Shown: piece by piece, positions 28,934 through 38,562 of the stretch | Layout: each line of letters opens with the position of its first letter | Numbering within the stretch: the first letter of the stretch is position 1 | NCBI RefSeq assembly: GCF_015206815.1 | Contig: NZ_JADEXZ010000039.1 | Coordinates: forward strand, 1 to 54,278 | Direction: 5' to 3' | Source: Fortiea sp. LEGE XX443 | Lineage (GTDB): Bacteria; Cyanobacteriota; Cyanobacteriia; Cyanobacteriales; Nostocaceae | DNA: 54,278 nucleotides | The notes under the pieces: generated by a model | What the model saw: only the letters and a program-made list of their open reading frames with translations | What the model was told of the DNA's origin: nothing | The model's database searches: none | Position numbers and translations under genes: made by a program

Positions 28934-29438
28934 AATGCCTCCCGGATAACCGGATAAGAATTAAATTTATATTAATTTCAATAAAACATGACAATTCTAG
29001 TAATCAAATCAGCCATTTGGCAGATTAATTTTTCCTAGAAAGAGTTAGAATATATATACCTTAATGAGTAGATAAAAATATTTTTTATAGAAAAAAACAA
29101 GTTTTACAATTTTGCAAATGATGAGTAATTGGTAATTTATTTAGCAGAATTACCAATTACTAGTGCCGTAAGAATATTTTTATAGCCCACTCAATTGTAA
29201 TAACTAGAACAGTCTAGTTACGAGACTGCTTGCAATAGTCTTAATTTTTAACTCTTTCTCTGCACTTGTGCTGCTCTGTGTGAGGTAAAAAAAATTATGC
29301 AAGAAGTCTATGAGGAAGCAGTTTCTAGCCTTACTAAAAAATGTAAGACTTAAAGGAGAAGCGTTATAAGTTGATTTTGTTATTAGCCCTAGCTCCGTGA
29401 ATTTGGGTATTGTTATCTACATATCTAAAGGGGACTTT
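28934..29438. other. 505-base AT-rich gap upstream of cphB
   Basis: Non-coding as far as can be seen. It contains a 14-base perfect inverted repeat, AGTAATTGGTAATT at 29124-29137 and its complement at 29148-29161, of the AATTGGTAATT type common in Nostoc gaps. It probably carries the cphB promoter; I could not place NtcA boxes with confidence. Confidence 0.6.
29124..29161. repeat. 14-base inverted repeat AGTAATTGGTAATT
   Basis: Perfect arms with a 10-base loop, AT-rich and without a T run on either side. More likely a dispersed repeat than a terminator for the small gene at 29439. Confidence 0.75.
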
Positions 29439-29642
29439 CTACTGTGGACGCATTTTGTAAAGCAAGTTAACTAAGAATAAACGTGCTTGTTCCAGAGGTA
29501 AGTGCCGTGGTTTACCTTGATATACTATTTGGAATTCGTTGATGTCTGGGCCATCTCCATAGCCAGAAATTAGCTTACAGTGAAAAGCTTCCTCTGCAAG
29601 TTGTCTAACTTCATCTTTAAGGGCAGCTTTTGTGTCATTCAT
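29439..29642 (-). CDS. Small conserved-looking protein in the cyanophycin locus
   Basis: 67 residues from the ATG at 29642, with GGAG about 12 bases upstream; a longer frame to 29705 exists but is Arg/Ile-rich and unlikely. The sequence (LKDEVRQLAEEAFHCKLISG, then YGDGPDINEFQIVYQGKPRH) looks like a compact alpha/beta domain with well-defined secondary structure. I do not recognise it. It lies between cphB and cphA2, on the cphB strand, so it may share regulation with cyanophycin metabolism (inference). Confidence 0.6.
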   Translation of the reverse strand: MNDTKAALKDEVRQLAEEAFHCKLISGYGDGPDINEFQIVYQGKPRHLPLEQARLFLVNLLYKMRPQ

Positions 29643-29964
29643 GTTTGGCTGTCTCCGCGAAACCCTAATTTTTATATTTATATATTTTTTTCGAGGATAT
29701 ATCACCTTTCAAAGGTTATATTTTTATCGTTACTGATTGCGTGTAGAATGCTATTGATTTTATTCAACTTCACGGAGATTGGATCATTCCCTACGATAGT
29801 TAAAAATGCTTCAAAAGTAGAATTAGGGTGAAGCTAACGAGGTCAAGAAAAAAACTTACTACTTTTATCAATTTAAATTGAATTAACCTACAATATTTGA
29901 TTGCGTCTAAGCAACTACAAATTAAAGTCTAAATTTCAGGGTGTTTAGCAAAGGTTTAGAATCA
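29643..29964. other. Divergent promoter gap of cphA2
   Basis: AT-rich, non-coding. A GTG at 29941 within it could be an earlier start for cphA2. No clear regulator site was identified. Confidence 0.5.
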
Positions 29965-31875
29965 ATGATTCAAGAAAAAAGTACCAATGTAGTCCGGATT
30001 AATGCTAGAAGAACAGATGTGTTTGATGTTTTTAACTTCCAGCATTACAACGGGTCTAACCCCTATTTGGATAGAGGCGCACTAGTATTTGATTTTGCGC
30101 TGACTGGATATAGAGAGCCTTTGCCTATTGAAGATTATGTTGCCAGGATTAGCGATCGCTATCCCCATTTAGGTAACGAAACTTATGAATCCTACGCCCA
30201 TCTGTTCGCCCGTACTGCGTCAGAAGTGGGTAAGCTGGAAATGGATTTGCATCTAGGCCACTGGAACGTTAAGCCATACGACAAGTTCACGCGGATTAGT
30301 ATTCAATCACTCCATGCACGCACAACCAGAGCTATGATTTACTGCGTGTGGGATTGGTTTGAAGCCATTAGTCAAGACGAAGATTTTCTCTTTGATGACC
30401 AACTGGTAAAATTACAAACTAGATTCCGCAAATCTGTCTATGGCGGCCCTACTGTTTACTCTTTATTACGCACCGCCGATGAAAAAGGTATTCCCACCTT
30501 TTACCTCTGGGACGAGGGACTGATGCAATACGGTTGGGGAAAAAAACAAGTGCGCGGTGTAGCCACAACCTTTGACTGTGATAGCCATCTCGATTCTGAC
30601 TTCACGACCCGCAAGGATGACTGTAAGGACTTTTTGCATAATTTAGGCTTCCCAGTTCCCAACGGTGAAATCGTGGCTTCTGAAAAAGAAGCCTTGATAG
30701 TAGCCAAAGAAATTGGTTATCCTGTAGCTGTCAAACCGGTGGTTGGTCACAAAGGAATTGGTGTCACCGCAGAAGTACAGGACTCTTACGAGTTAGAATC
30801 TGCTTATGGTCGCGCCTTAGCAGCCATTCCCGAAGACCAACCCACCCGCATAATTGTCGAAAAAAGCATTTCCGGTAAGGATTTTCGCTTACTTTGTGTC
30901 AATGGTAAGTTCGTTGCAGCTACAGAACGCCGTCCAGCGTCGGTGACAGGTGATGGCAAGCACACCATTAACGAGTTAATCCGACAAGAAAATCGTAAAC
31001 CTGCACGTTTAGATTCACCCACCTCGCCAATGAGCAACATTCAGATTGATGAGGCGATGGAATTGTATCTAGAAGAACAACGTTTGTCCTTAAAAAGTGT
31101 GCCAGAGAAAGGTCAGACTGTCTACCTGCGTAAAGTTGCCAATCTCTCCGCTGGTGGTATGAGTATCAATGCTACCCACACAATTCATGATGATAATATT
31201 ATCTTGGCTCAAGACATTGCCCAACACTTTCGGCTAACTTGCCTTGGCATTGATATTATTGCCGAAGATTTGGCAGAATCTTGGAAAAAGAGTAACCTTG
31301 CCATCCTAGAAATTAATGCAGCACCAGGCATTTTAATGCACCTTAACCCGGCAGTTGGTGAAAGCGTTGATGTCCCATCCCACATCCTCGAAACTTTTTT
31401 TGAGTCGGGTATTGATGCCAGAATTCCCACTATTACCTTTAACAAAATCTCAGTTCAAGAACTACAAACAATAATTGACCATATTTTGTTGCACCACCCC
31501 GAATGGACAGTAGGTGCTGTTTGTCGTGAGGCTGTTTTTGTTAATCGCTCACAAAAAGTCCTTCGTCCAGATTACAACAGCAATATCCAAAGTTTACTTC
31601 GTCATCCTAAACTGGATTTATTAATTGCTGAGTATGAATCAGACATTTTGGAAACAGAGGGTATGTTCTATCAGGGAAGTAATCTCGTAATTTTAGATAA
31701 TCCCACTGAAAGCGAAATGATGTTGGTGCGTGATGTGATTGATGGTTCAACAGTTGTCATTAAAAAAGACAAGGATATTTCCATTAGACGCAAGGGGTTA
31801 ATAGAAGACTACACCTTGGGTGAAGATGAGCCATTCAATAGGGTTTATTTGAAAGAAGTTGGCACGATTTTGTAA
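29965..31875 (+). CDS. cphA2: CphA2-type cyanophycin synthetase
   Basis: 636 residues from the ATG at 29965 (AAAGG lies 12 bases upstream); a GTG at 29941 gives 644. Ordinary CphA has about 870-900 residues: an N-terminal domain, an ATP-grasp domain and a Mur-ligase-like domain with its own P-loop. Here the N-domain and ATP-grasp (about 215-475, VKPVVGHKGIGVTAEV, LLCVNGKFVAATERRPASVT, AILEINAAPGILMHLNPAVG) are present, but the Mur-ligase P-loop (GTNGKTT type) is absent and the C-terminus is short. This matches CphA2, reported to reassemble cyanophycin from beta-Asp-Arg dipeptides in nitrogen-fixing cyanobacteria. CphB, which makes that dipeptide, is encoded nearby. Confidence 0.92.
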   Translation: MIQEKSTNVVRINARRTDVFDVFNFQHYNGSNPYLDRGALVFDFALTGYREPLPIEDYVARISDRYPHLGNETYESYAHLFARTASEVGKLEMDLHLGHWNVKPYDKFTRISIQSLHARTTRAMIYCVWDWFEAISQDEDFLFDDQLVKLQTRFRKSVYGGPTVYSLLRTADEKGIPTFYLWDEGLMQYGWGKKQVRGVATTFDCDSHLDSDFTTRKDDCKDFLHNLGFPVPNGEIVASEKEALIVAKEIGYPVAVKPVVGHKGIGVTAEVQDSYELESAYGRALAAIPEDQPTRIIVEKSISGKDFRLLCVNGKFVAATERRPASVTGDGKHTINELIRQENRKPARLDSPTSPMSNIQIDEAMELYLEEQRLSLKSVPEKGQTVYLRKVANLSAGGMSINATHTIHDDNIILAQDIAQHFRLTCLGIDIIAEDLAESWKKSNLAILEINAAPGILMHLNPAVGESVDVPSHILETFFESGIDARIPTITFNKISVQELQTIIDHILLHHPEWTVGAVCREAVFVNRSQKVLRPDYNSNIQSLLRHPKLDLLIAEYESDILETEGMFYQGSNLVILDNPTESEMMLVRDVIDGSTVVIKKDKDISIRRKGLIEDYTLGEDEPFNRVYLKEVGTIL

Positions 31876-31884
31876 ACTTAATCG

Positions 31885-31909
31885 AGAGACGTTGCATTGC
31901 AACGTCTCT
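31885..31909. terminator. Palindrome between convergent cphA2 and aroF
   Basis: A 12-base perfect inverted repeat AGAGACGTTGCA/TGCAACGTCTCT with a one-base centre lies in the 38-base gap between two stops. It can act as a shared terminator. The sequence is also a common dispersed cyanobacterial repeat, and a worn copy occurs at 14088-14114. Confidence 0.75.
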
Positions 31910-31913
31910 ACCA

Positions 31914-32957
31914 CTAGCTCAATTTTTCGTGAGCTGCTAAAATAATTCGTTCTGTTTCTTCCCAACCAATACATTTATCGGTTACAGACACACCATATTT
32001 TAATTCCTCTGGTTTACAATTCATCGGTTGATTACCTTCATATAAATGAGATTCCAGCATCATGCCGACAATTGATGTATTACCATTAATTATTTGTTGA
32101 ATCACATCGGCGAACACAGTAGATTGCAATCGGTAATCTTTATTTGTATTGCCATGACTACAGTCAATCACAATTCTTGGTGGTAAATTGGACTGTTTTA
32201 ATTTTTCTTCCACCAATTTGACATTGGCCGCATCATAATTAGGCTGATTACCACCTCGTAAAATAACATGACCATAGGGATTACCTCTAGTTTGAAATAC
32301 GCTAACCTGTCCTTTGTGATTAATCCCTAAAAAATTATGCGGACTGTTGGCTGAGTGGAGAGCATTTAAAGCTACTTGAATATTACCATCAGTGCCATTT
32401 TTAAAACCGACAGGCATGGAAAGTCCGCTAGACATTTCGCGGTGAGTTTGTGATTCTGTGGTTCTAGCTCCAATGGCAGACCACGCAATCAGTTCACTAA
32501 TATATTGGGGTATGATGGGATCTAAGGCTTCTGTACCCGCAGGCAATTCTAATTCAGTAATTTCTAATAACAAGCTTCTGGCAGTTAATAACCCTTTTTC
32601 AACATGGAAAGAATCATCCATATCAGGGTCATTAATTAACCCTTTCCACCCTATTGTTGTTCTGGGTTTTTCAAAATAAACCCTCATAATTAGTAAGAGT
32701 TTATCTTTAACTTTATCAGCTAAAATCTTCAAATTTTCGGCATATTCGATTGCTGCTTTTGTGTCGTGGATAGAACAAGGGCCAACTACAATAAATTTTC
32801 TACTGTCTTGAAAATCTAAAATATGTTCTAGTTCCTGTCTATATTTTAGAACTATATGTTCTGCCGATTTAGTTATCGGTAATTTCGTCTTAACGTCATG
32901 AGGCGTTAATAAGACGTGAGAACTTTTGATGTTAGTGTTAGATAATTTGTTGTGCAT
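31914..32957 (-). CDS. aroF: 3-deoxy-7-phosphoheptulonate (DAHP) synthase, class I
   Basis: 347 residues. Joins phosphoenolpyruvate and erythrose-4-phosphate, the first step of aromatic amino acid synthesis. AroF/G/H-type motifs are visible: FIVVGPCSIHD near the N-terminus, MRVYFEKPRTTIGWKGLIND, AIGARTTESQTHREMSSGLS, FKNGTDGN, DCSHGNTNKD with metal ligands, and MLESHLYEGNQ. The N-terminal arm suggests sensitivity to a product amino acid, but which one cannot be told; hence the symbol is provisional. Single gene, convergent with cphA2. Confidence 0.94.
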   Translation of the reverse strand: MHNKLSNTNIKSSHVLLTPHDVKTKLPITKSAEHIVLKYRQELEHILDFQDSRKFIVVGPCSIHDTKAAIEYAENLKILADKVKDKLLLIMRVYFEKPRTTIGWKGLINDPDMDDSFHVEKGLLTARSLLLEITELELPAGTEALDPIIPQYISELIAWSAIGARTTESQTHREMSSGLSMPVGFKNGTDGNIQVALNALHSANSPHNFLGINHKGQVSVFQTRGNPYGHVILRGGNQPNYDAANVKLVEEKLKQSNLPPRIVIDCSHGNTNKDYRLQSTVFADVIQQIINGNTSIVGMMLESHLYEGNQPMNCKPEELKYGVSVTDKCIGWEETERIILAAHEKLS

Positions 32958-33150
32958 GGAGCGACTCTGGAGATTTTTGTTATCTCATTGCTTGAGGGAA
33001 AATTAATATACACATTTTAAGTCAAAAGCACAACAATTAACTCATGGATTTTTTTTTAAACAGACTTTACTCCTCAGTCTATTGATAGTTTAACTGTATT
33101 TGCTGAGAAAGAAAATTACTGGCGATCGCTAGTTTTATAATCATAAATAA

Positions 33151-33176
33151 AAAAGGGGCAAATATAGCCCCCTTTA
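33151..33176 (-). terminator. Terminator after the GH13 gene
   Basis: A stem of GGGGC (33155-33159) with GCCCC (33167-33171), extended by A/T pairs around one bulge. On the minus strand it is followed by a T run (TTTTTT). It lies about 40 bases after the stop of the 33217-34875 gene. Confidence 0.8.
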
Positions 33177-33216
33177 TTTCTTTATGATATGTCCAACTCA
33201 ATGTCAGAGAATCTTG

Positions 33217-34875
33217 TTACTGCCAGACGAATACCTTAGCTTCATATGGGCCAATATCAGTCATAATTCCGTCATCACCAGCCTCAACATCATAATTACC
33301 TGTCCACTCATGCCATGTACCGCCACAAGGGAAGTCAGGAACATGATAACCAGCTAAAAAGTTTTCCGAAAAATTTGCTACCACAGCAACACGGGAACCC
33401 TCATCATTCCAACGACTATAAGCAACCACCTTAGCTTCAGGATTCTCATGGATAAAATCAATATTTTCGGTGTATAAGGCATGACTATTTTTCCGCAAAT
33501 TAATCAAGCCTTTGTAGTAATCAAATAAACTGCGGTTTAAGTCATTACCTAGAAGTGTCCAATCAATTTTGGATGATTCTGGTGTTTTGGGTTTATACTC
33601 GCCAAATTCTTGTCCCATCCACACCAAAGGTACACCAACAGCAGTCATCAAGATAGCTACACCTAATTTTATTCGTCTAAAGGCTTCTTCATCAAAAATA
33701 TTACGATTACCTAACTCGACTATCACCCGATTATGGTCGTGGTTACTAAGATAATTTACTACATTGGTAGCACCCATAAAACCTTGGCGTTTAGGATCAA
33801 TCACATCTTTGAGGTTTTCTAAATCAAAAGTTTCACCAAAGATATGTGCTGTAATTGTGTGCATAAAGCTTTCATGCCAACAACCATCCATCGGGCCATC
33901 TACATTAGTAATGCTTGCAGTTTCAGGGATGTGTTCGGCAATATTATAAAAAGGTTTAGCACCAGCTGTTTTTTTAGTTTCTTGAACTATCCAGTGCATG
34001 AAGTCGTAATTAGCTATTTGCCTTGCAGCATCATAGCGAATACCATCTACATGATATTCTTCAATCCAAAAACGGACTGCATCACCACTAAATTTCCGTG
34101 CTGGATAAGTTTCTAAATTTTCATCATAAAATTCATAATTAAACTCTGGCCCCCAACTGTTATCAGGGTCACGAGGAGCATGGTGATACCAATAATCATG
34201 GTCTATTTGAGTTAAAGGGCTGGAAGCTTCCGAGTGATTATAAATCCCGTCCATAATGACACGAATACCTCGGTTATGACATTCATCAATTAGTTGCTTT
34301 AACTGTTCTGTAGAACCATAACTAGATTCTGTAGCAAAAAAATATCTTGGGTTATAACCCCAACTATAATCACCGGGATATTCTTTAACTGGTAATAACT
34401 CAATTGCGTTGATTCCTAACTCACACAAATAATCTAGTTTTTCCATTACATGTTTATATTTACCTCGCGCATGGGGGTCATTTTCACCACCAGAAAAGTC
34501 ACCCACATGTAATTCATAAATAACTAACTCATGGTCTGCTGGTAAGGGTTTATCATCATGTTGCCAAACGTAAGTATCAACAATTTTTTGCCCATCTTTG
34601 ATGCGGATGATACTATTATCTTGTCCGCCAATTTCGTCAATATCTGTTGCATATGGGTCGGTAACATTTACCCACTGATCTGGTTCAAAAAACCATGATT
34701 TTGACTGAACACGAAATTTATATTGATAAACACCATCTCTTAATTCAACATTTGTCCGAAAATAACCATCTTCGCCTTTTTCCATTGGAATTTCTTGCCA
34801 ATCAGAAAAAGAACCTATTAATGCTGCACCTTTGTTATAAGGTGCAAATAATCTAAATTCAATGGTACTTGCCAT
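33217..34875 (-). CDS. GH13 alpha-glucan enzyme with N-terminal CBM48-like domain
   Basis: 552 residues, no signal peptide, so cytoplasmic. Residues 1-95 form a CBM48/early-set domain (FRLFAPYNKGAALIGSFSDW, YQYKFRV). The TIM barrel carries YELHVGDFSGG, the four GH13 regions (VIMDGIYNHS, DGIRYDAARQ with the nucleophile Asp, FYNIAEHIPE with the acid Glu, and YLSNHDHNR), then a C-terminal beta domain. The architecture fits branching enzyme or a trehalohydrolase/isoamylase-like member, acting on glycogen or maltodextrin. It is shorter than GlgB (about 730-760), so I leave the reaction open. Single-gene unit. Confidence 0.9.
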   Translation of the reverse strand: MASTIEFRLFAPYNKGAALIGSFSDWQEIPMEKGEDGYFRTNVELRDGVYQYKFRVQSKSWFFEPDQWVNVTDPYATDIDEIGGQDNSIIRIKDGQKIVDTYVWQHDDKPLPADHELVIYELHVGDFSGGENDPHARGKYKHVMEKLDYLCELGINAIELLPVKEYPGDYSWGYNPRYFFATESSYGSTEQLKQLIDECHNRGIRVIMDGIYNHSEASSPLTQIDHDYWYHHAPRDPDNSWGPEFNYEFYDENLETYPARKFSGDAVRFWIEEYHVDGIRYDAARQIANYDFMHWIVQETKKTAGAKPFYNIAEHIPETASITNVDGPMDGCWHESFMHTITAHIFGETFDLENLKDVIDPKRQGFMGATNVVNYLSNHDHNRVIVELGNRNIFDEEAFRRIKLGVAILMTAVGVPLVWMGQEFGEYKPKTPESSKIDWTLLGNDLNRSLFDYYKGLINLRKNSHALYTENIDFIHENPEAKVVAYSRWNDEGSRVAVVANFSENFLAGYHVPDFPCGGTWHEWTGNYDVEAGDDGIMTDIGPYEAKVFVWQ

Positions 34876-35273
34876 AAGTTAAAGTTTTGGAAATATATAA
34901 TGCGAGTATCAGTATTCTCTTAATTATTAATCATTTTGCATATCGGTCTGAAGAAATAATTAAATAAGTACTTCCTCTATCTGAAGAGAGACTAGTTCAT
35001 ATTCAAAATAGGTGTTTTTTAGTAATTAGTTGCAGTAAATGCTCACCATATACTCAAAATCCACTATCTACCATCAGTAGATAGATTTTAAAAAATCAAT
35101 TCTACTTTATTTGTATATATTGACATAGCACTCCAAAAAGCTCAGATATTTGGCTTTTTTAAAAAGTCAGTTATCTTGTTGTTCGCCAATAATTTAAGAT
35201 TGGTATATAAAACAATATTCAGTTGAAAATAAAATCATCTCAACTGAATATTAGGATAAACTTTATCTAATAA
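34876..35273. other. 398-base AT-rich gap
   Basis: It holds a CTATCTAC/GTAGATAG hairpin (35064-35084), a repeat resembling one at 38563-38616 (GCTCAGATA ... CTTGTTGTTCG, at 35140-35187), and the terminator hairpin at 35215-35251. No gene is seen. Confidence 0.65.
35215..35251 (-). terminator. Hairpin terminator after the DUF1823 gene
   Basis: Perfect 12-base arms ATATTCAGTTGA (35215-35226) and TCAACTGAATAT (35240-35251) with a 13-base loop, 23 bases after the DUF1823 stop. A T-rich run follows on the minus strand. Confidence 0.75.
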
Positions 35274-35648
35274 CTATAATTCAGGATGTTGTTGCTGCCA
35301 ATAACTTAACAGCCAATTTGCGGCTGTTGCTCTACGAGTCTCTCTTGGTGTAAATTCACCCAGTTTATAACCTTTAAAACCCAGCTTTTCTTTGGCAATT
35401 TGCTTGTATTGTTTGGGAATTGAACGGGTTAGCTTCATAGTTGCGGGACGGCTTTCTAGAAAGTTGGGTGGTTCTGGGTATTCATCTCGCCATTCTGGGG
35501 AAACTGCGCTATTATCCCATTTCCCAGTTGTGGAGTCATAGTGATATCCTAAGTAGTACCATACTAAGTGGTTGACTGTAATATCATCAATTTGATCCTG
35601 AAGTATTCCCCAGATTGTATCTGTGTTAAGTGGTGGTAAATTAGACAT
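35274..35648 (-). CDS. DUF1823 family protein (cyanobacterial)
   Basis: 124 residues from the ATG at 35648; the open frame extends to a TTG at 35666. The pattern LPPLNTDTIWGILQDQIDD, HLVWYYLGYHYD, PEWRDEYPEPPNFLESRPAT and TRRATAANWLLSYWQ is that of DUF1823, a family limited largely to cyanobacteria and plastid organisms. Function unknown; soluble, no signal peptide. It is flanked downstream by its own hairpin terminator and is divergent from acyP. Confidence 0.88.
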   Translation of the reverse strand: MSNLPPLNTDTIWGILQDQIDDITVNHLVWYYLGYHYDSTTGKWDNSAVSPEWRDEYPEPPNFLESRPATMKLTRSIPKQYKQIAKEKLGFKGYKLGEFTPRETRRATAANWLLSYWQQQHPEL

Positions 35649-35885
35649 AACCAATGCAGAATTCAAACTTAAAAATTAGCAGATTGGTAAGTAGTAATCT
35701 GTAATTAAGGATGCAGGTATCCGGCGAAGAAAGGGATAAAAAATAATTTATCATTATCTTGAGATACTTTAAAGATAATGATAATCCTATTATTCTCTAA
35801 ATTTGCTAACCAAGTTATTATCTAGAAAGTTAAGTATGAAATTAAAATGCAGGTAGACTGGAAATCGTAAACAATTGACCAGTTT

Positions 35886-36179
35886 ATGCAACATTCCCAA
35901 CAACTGCCAAAGATAATTCGCGCCCATCTGTTCATTTCTGGTCGAGTTCAAGGAGTGGGCTATCGCTATGCAACCGTCGATACCGCCAGCCAATTGGGCT
36001 TAACTGGTTGGGTGCGAAATCTTCCCGATTATCGTGTAGAAGCGGTATTTGAAGGGGCGCAGGAGGTTGTGGAGGAAATGATTCGCTGGTGTCATTCCGG
36101 ACCACCTGCGGCTGTGGTGCAAGAGATTGTGACTGAGTATGAAAAACCAGAAGGTTTGCGCGGGTTTGAAGTTACGTAG
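35886..36179 (+). CDS. acyP: Acylphosphatase
   Basis: 97 residues. Hydrolyses carboxyl-phosphate bonds such as acetyl phosphate. The phosphate cradle FISGRVQGVGYRYATVDTAS has its catalytic Arg, and the catalytic Asn is in LTGWVRNLPD. The C-terminal strand is GLRGFEV. The normal length is about 90-95. The stop lies 16 bases from the stop of the convergent methyltransferase gene. Confidence 0.95.
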   Translation: MQHSQQLPKIIRAHLFISGRVQGVGYRYATVDTASQLGLTGWVRNLPDYRVEAVFEGAQEVVEEMIRWCHSGPPAAVVQEIVTEYEKPEGLRGFEVT

Positions 36180-36195
36180 GTTGTGAAATGAGGAA

Positions 36196-37041
36196 TTATG
36201 ATTTTTTTCCACATACCAACCCAAACCGAACTAAACCACGCTCATAACCGCGACGCATCAACCCTAGGGATAATGCTCCTTGAATCGTAGTCCAACCGGA
36301 ACACAACAATCCAAACAAGGCTTGGGGAGTGAATGCTGAATCAATCACCATATTCCAGAATGGCGCAACAGCAGTTGACCAATCAGCAGTGCGGATATTG
36401 TTTAATGGTAGTTGATGTGCGATCGCTTCATACTCCGGTAACGAAATCACATAAGGCAAACAATACACCCGATAAATATCCTGCAAATGTTTTTGTTCAT
36501 CTGCCGTTAGTGGTGCTTCATCTGTTGGTCGATGGCACCAAGTTACCATAATCAAAGTACCACCTGGTTTCAGCACCCGATAGCACTCTTGCATAAACTT
36601 GATTTTATCTGGCATGTGTTCGCCACTTTCCAGTGACCAAACTAAGTCAAAGGAATTATCAGCAAAGGGCATTGCTTGAGCATCAGCAACCAAAAACTGA
36701 CTTCTGAGATTTAACAACATTTCCTGAGAGCGTTCTGTAGCTCTCGCCGCTTGTACAGGACTCAAAGTAATACCTGTAGCCCTCGCATGAAACTTTTCTG
36801 CCAAGTATAAAGAACTACCTCCAATCCCACAACCCACATCCAAAATATTGGTTACTGTTTTTACATTTGCCCAATTAAGTATTTCTTCTATTAAATCAAT
36901 TTGTGCCTGACGGCGGTCTTTTTTTTGCGTCCCATCTGCGCCATAGTAGCCGTGGTGCATGTGTTCGCCCCAAATTTCTTCCCATAATCCAGAGGAAGCA
37001 TCGTAAAACTGCTGAATTTGTTGATAAAGTGTATTACTCAT
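36196..37041 (-). CDS. SAM-dependent methyltransferase, gamma-tocopherol type
   Basis: 281 residues. The Rossmann SAM motif ILDVGCGIGGSSLYLA lies at about 65-80, motif II around VADAQAMPFADNSFDLVWSL and motif III in RVLKPGGTLIMVTWCHRP. The N-terminus YQQIQQFYDASSGLWEEIWG and HMHHGYYG match the gamma-tocopherol (vitamin E) C-methyltransferase group of cyanobacteria and plants, which methylates the chromanol ring. Relatives can methylate other small molecules, so the substrate is inferred from pattern alone. No signal peptide. Single gene. Confidence 0.88.
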   Translation of the reverse strand: MSNTLYQQIQQFYDASSGLWEEIWGEHMHHGYYGADGTQKKDRRQAQIDLIEEILNWANVKTVTNILDVGCGIGGSSLYLAEKFHARATGITLSPVQAARATERSQEMLLNLRSQFLVADAQAMPFADNSFDLVWSLESGEHMPDKIKFMQECYRVLKPGGTLIMVTWCHRPTDEAPLTADEQKHLQDIYRVYCLPYVISLPEYEAIAHQLPLNNIRTADWSTAVAPFWNMVIDSAFTPQALFGLLCSGWTTIQGALSLGLMRRGYERGLVRFGLVCGKKS

Positions 37042-37191
37042 GAAGCAAATAATGTTAAGACAAAATAGATTCTAAATAAACATACTGGTTAGGCTACCAT
37101 GTGTGTTTTTAATTAGATTAGAATGTTTTTCCTTCTAGGAAAATCTATCGTGTAGTCCCTTCTTGGAAGAATTTAGCGGTTTTACCTTGAT

Positions 37192-38526
37192 ATGACTGTT
37201 CCTCGGACAATTTGTTTAGGATTTTTGGCTGTCATCACTGTGGGAACAATTTTGCTGATGCTGCCTTTTTCGACTAGTGATGGTGCTTGGAATGACCCAA
37301 TTGTGGCACTGTTCACTTCTACATCGGCAGTTTGTGTTACTGGTCTATCAGTAGTTGACCCTGGTACTTACTTTTCTTTTTGGGGACAATTGTTTATTGT
37401 GTTGTTAGCTCAAATTGGCGGGTTGGGCTACATGACAACCACCACTTTTTTAATTTTGTTGATTGGACGTAGGTTTGATTTACGACAAAAAGTCGCCATT
37501 CAACAAGCCTTAGACCGACCGGGTATGAGTGGTAGTACCCAAGTTATTCGCTCAATTATGGCTACTACCTTAATTTTTGAAATCACTGGGATATTTTTAC
37601 TTTTGCCTGCTTTTGTTCCAGATCACGGCTGGTCAAAAGGGCTGTGGTTAGCGATTTTTCATAGTGTTAATGCGTGGAATAATGCTGGTTTTAGTTTATT
37701 CAAAGATAGTCTAATTGGATACCAGTCATCTTTTTTAGTAGTATTCACAATTACCGGGTTAATTATCTTTGGTGGGATTGGTTATCAAGTAATTTTAGAA
37801 ATATATATTTGGTTGCGCGATCGCTTGCTCAAAAAGAGTGAAACTTTGGTATTTTCTCTAGATTTTAAAGTTGCTACCAGTACAACTTTAATTCTTATAT
37901 TCTTAGGGATGTTTGCTTTTTTTTGTATAGAAATTAGAAACCCTGAAACCTTTGGTCAACTCAGCTTAATTGATCAGTTATTAGTGGCTTGGTTTCAATC
38001 TATCACTCCTAGAACTGCTGGTTTTAATACCATTGATATTGGTAAAATGACCTCTGCCGGTTTATTTATTACGATTGCGTTCATGTTTATTGGTGCTAGT
38101 CCTGGAGGCACAGGTGGCGGGATGAAAACTACAACTCTGCGAGTTCTCACGAGTTGTACTAAATCAATTCTTCAGGGAAAAGAAGAAGTTTTGTTATATG
38201 AGCGCAAAATAGCAATATCTTTAATTTTGAAAGCTGTAGGTGTGTTAGTTGGTTCCGTTGCTACCGTAATTTTTTCAACAATTATAATTTCACTCACAGA
38301 CCCAAAATTTGATTTTATTCAAATTCTATTTGAAGTAGTATCAGCTTTTGCCACTGTTGGTCTTTCTACAGGTATTACAGGCAGTGTCTCCATACCAGCA
38401 AAGCTCATCCTAATTATCACAATGTATATTGGCCGAGTCGGCGTTTTATTACTAATGGCTGCTGTTCTCGGTGATCCTCGTCCTAGCAGAATTCACTATC
38501 CCGAAGAAAATTTGCTTGTGGGATAG
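37192..38526 (+). CDS. ktrB: KtrB/TrkH-type sodium-dependent potassium channel subunit
   Basis: 444 residues, integral inner-membrane protein. Four M1-P-M2 repeats typical of Trk/Ktr/HKT proteins are visible with selectivity-filter Gly positions: TSTSAVCVTGLSV, HSVNAWNNAGFSLF, SITPRTAGFNTIDI and VVSAFATVGLSTGI. The third repeat includes the flexible GASPGGTGGGMKTTT gate loop of KtrB. Takes up potassium, important for osmotic stress. The cytoplasmic gating ring KtrA is encoded 252 bases downstream. Confidence 0.95.
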   Translation: MTVPRTICLGFLAVITVGTILLMLPFSTSDGAWNDPIVALFTSTSAVCVTGLSVVDPGTYFSFWGQLFIVLLAQIGGLGYMTTTTFLILLIGRRFDLRQKVAIQQALDRPGMSGSTQVIRSIMATTLIFEITGIFLLLPAFVPDHGWSKGLWLAIFHSVNAWNNAGFSLFKDSLIGYQSSFLVVFTITGLIIFGGIGYQVILEIYIWLRDRLLKKSETLVFSLDFKVATSTTLILIFLGMFAFFCIEIRNPETFGQLSLIDQLLVAWFQSITPRTAGFNTIDIGKMTSAGLFITIAFMFIGASPGGTGGGMKTTTLRVLTSCTKSILQGKEEVLLYERKIAISLILKAVGVLVGSVATVIFSTIIISLTDPKFDFIQILFEVVSAFATVGLSTGITGSVSIPAKLILIITMYIGRVGVLLLMAAVLGDPRPSRIHYPEENLLVG

Positions 38527-38562
38527 TCCAACAATTTAAAATTTGAAATTTAAAATTTCTGA

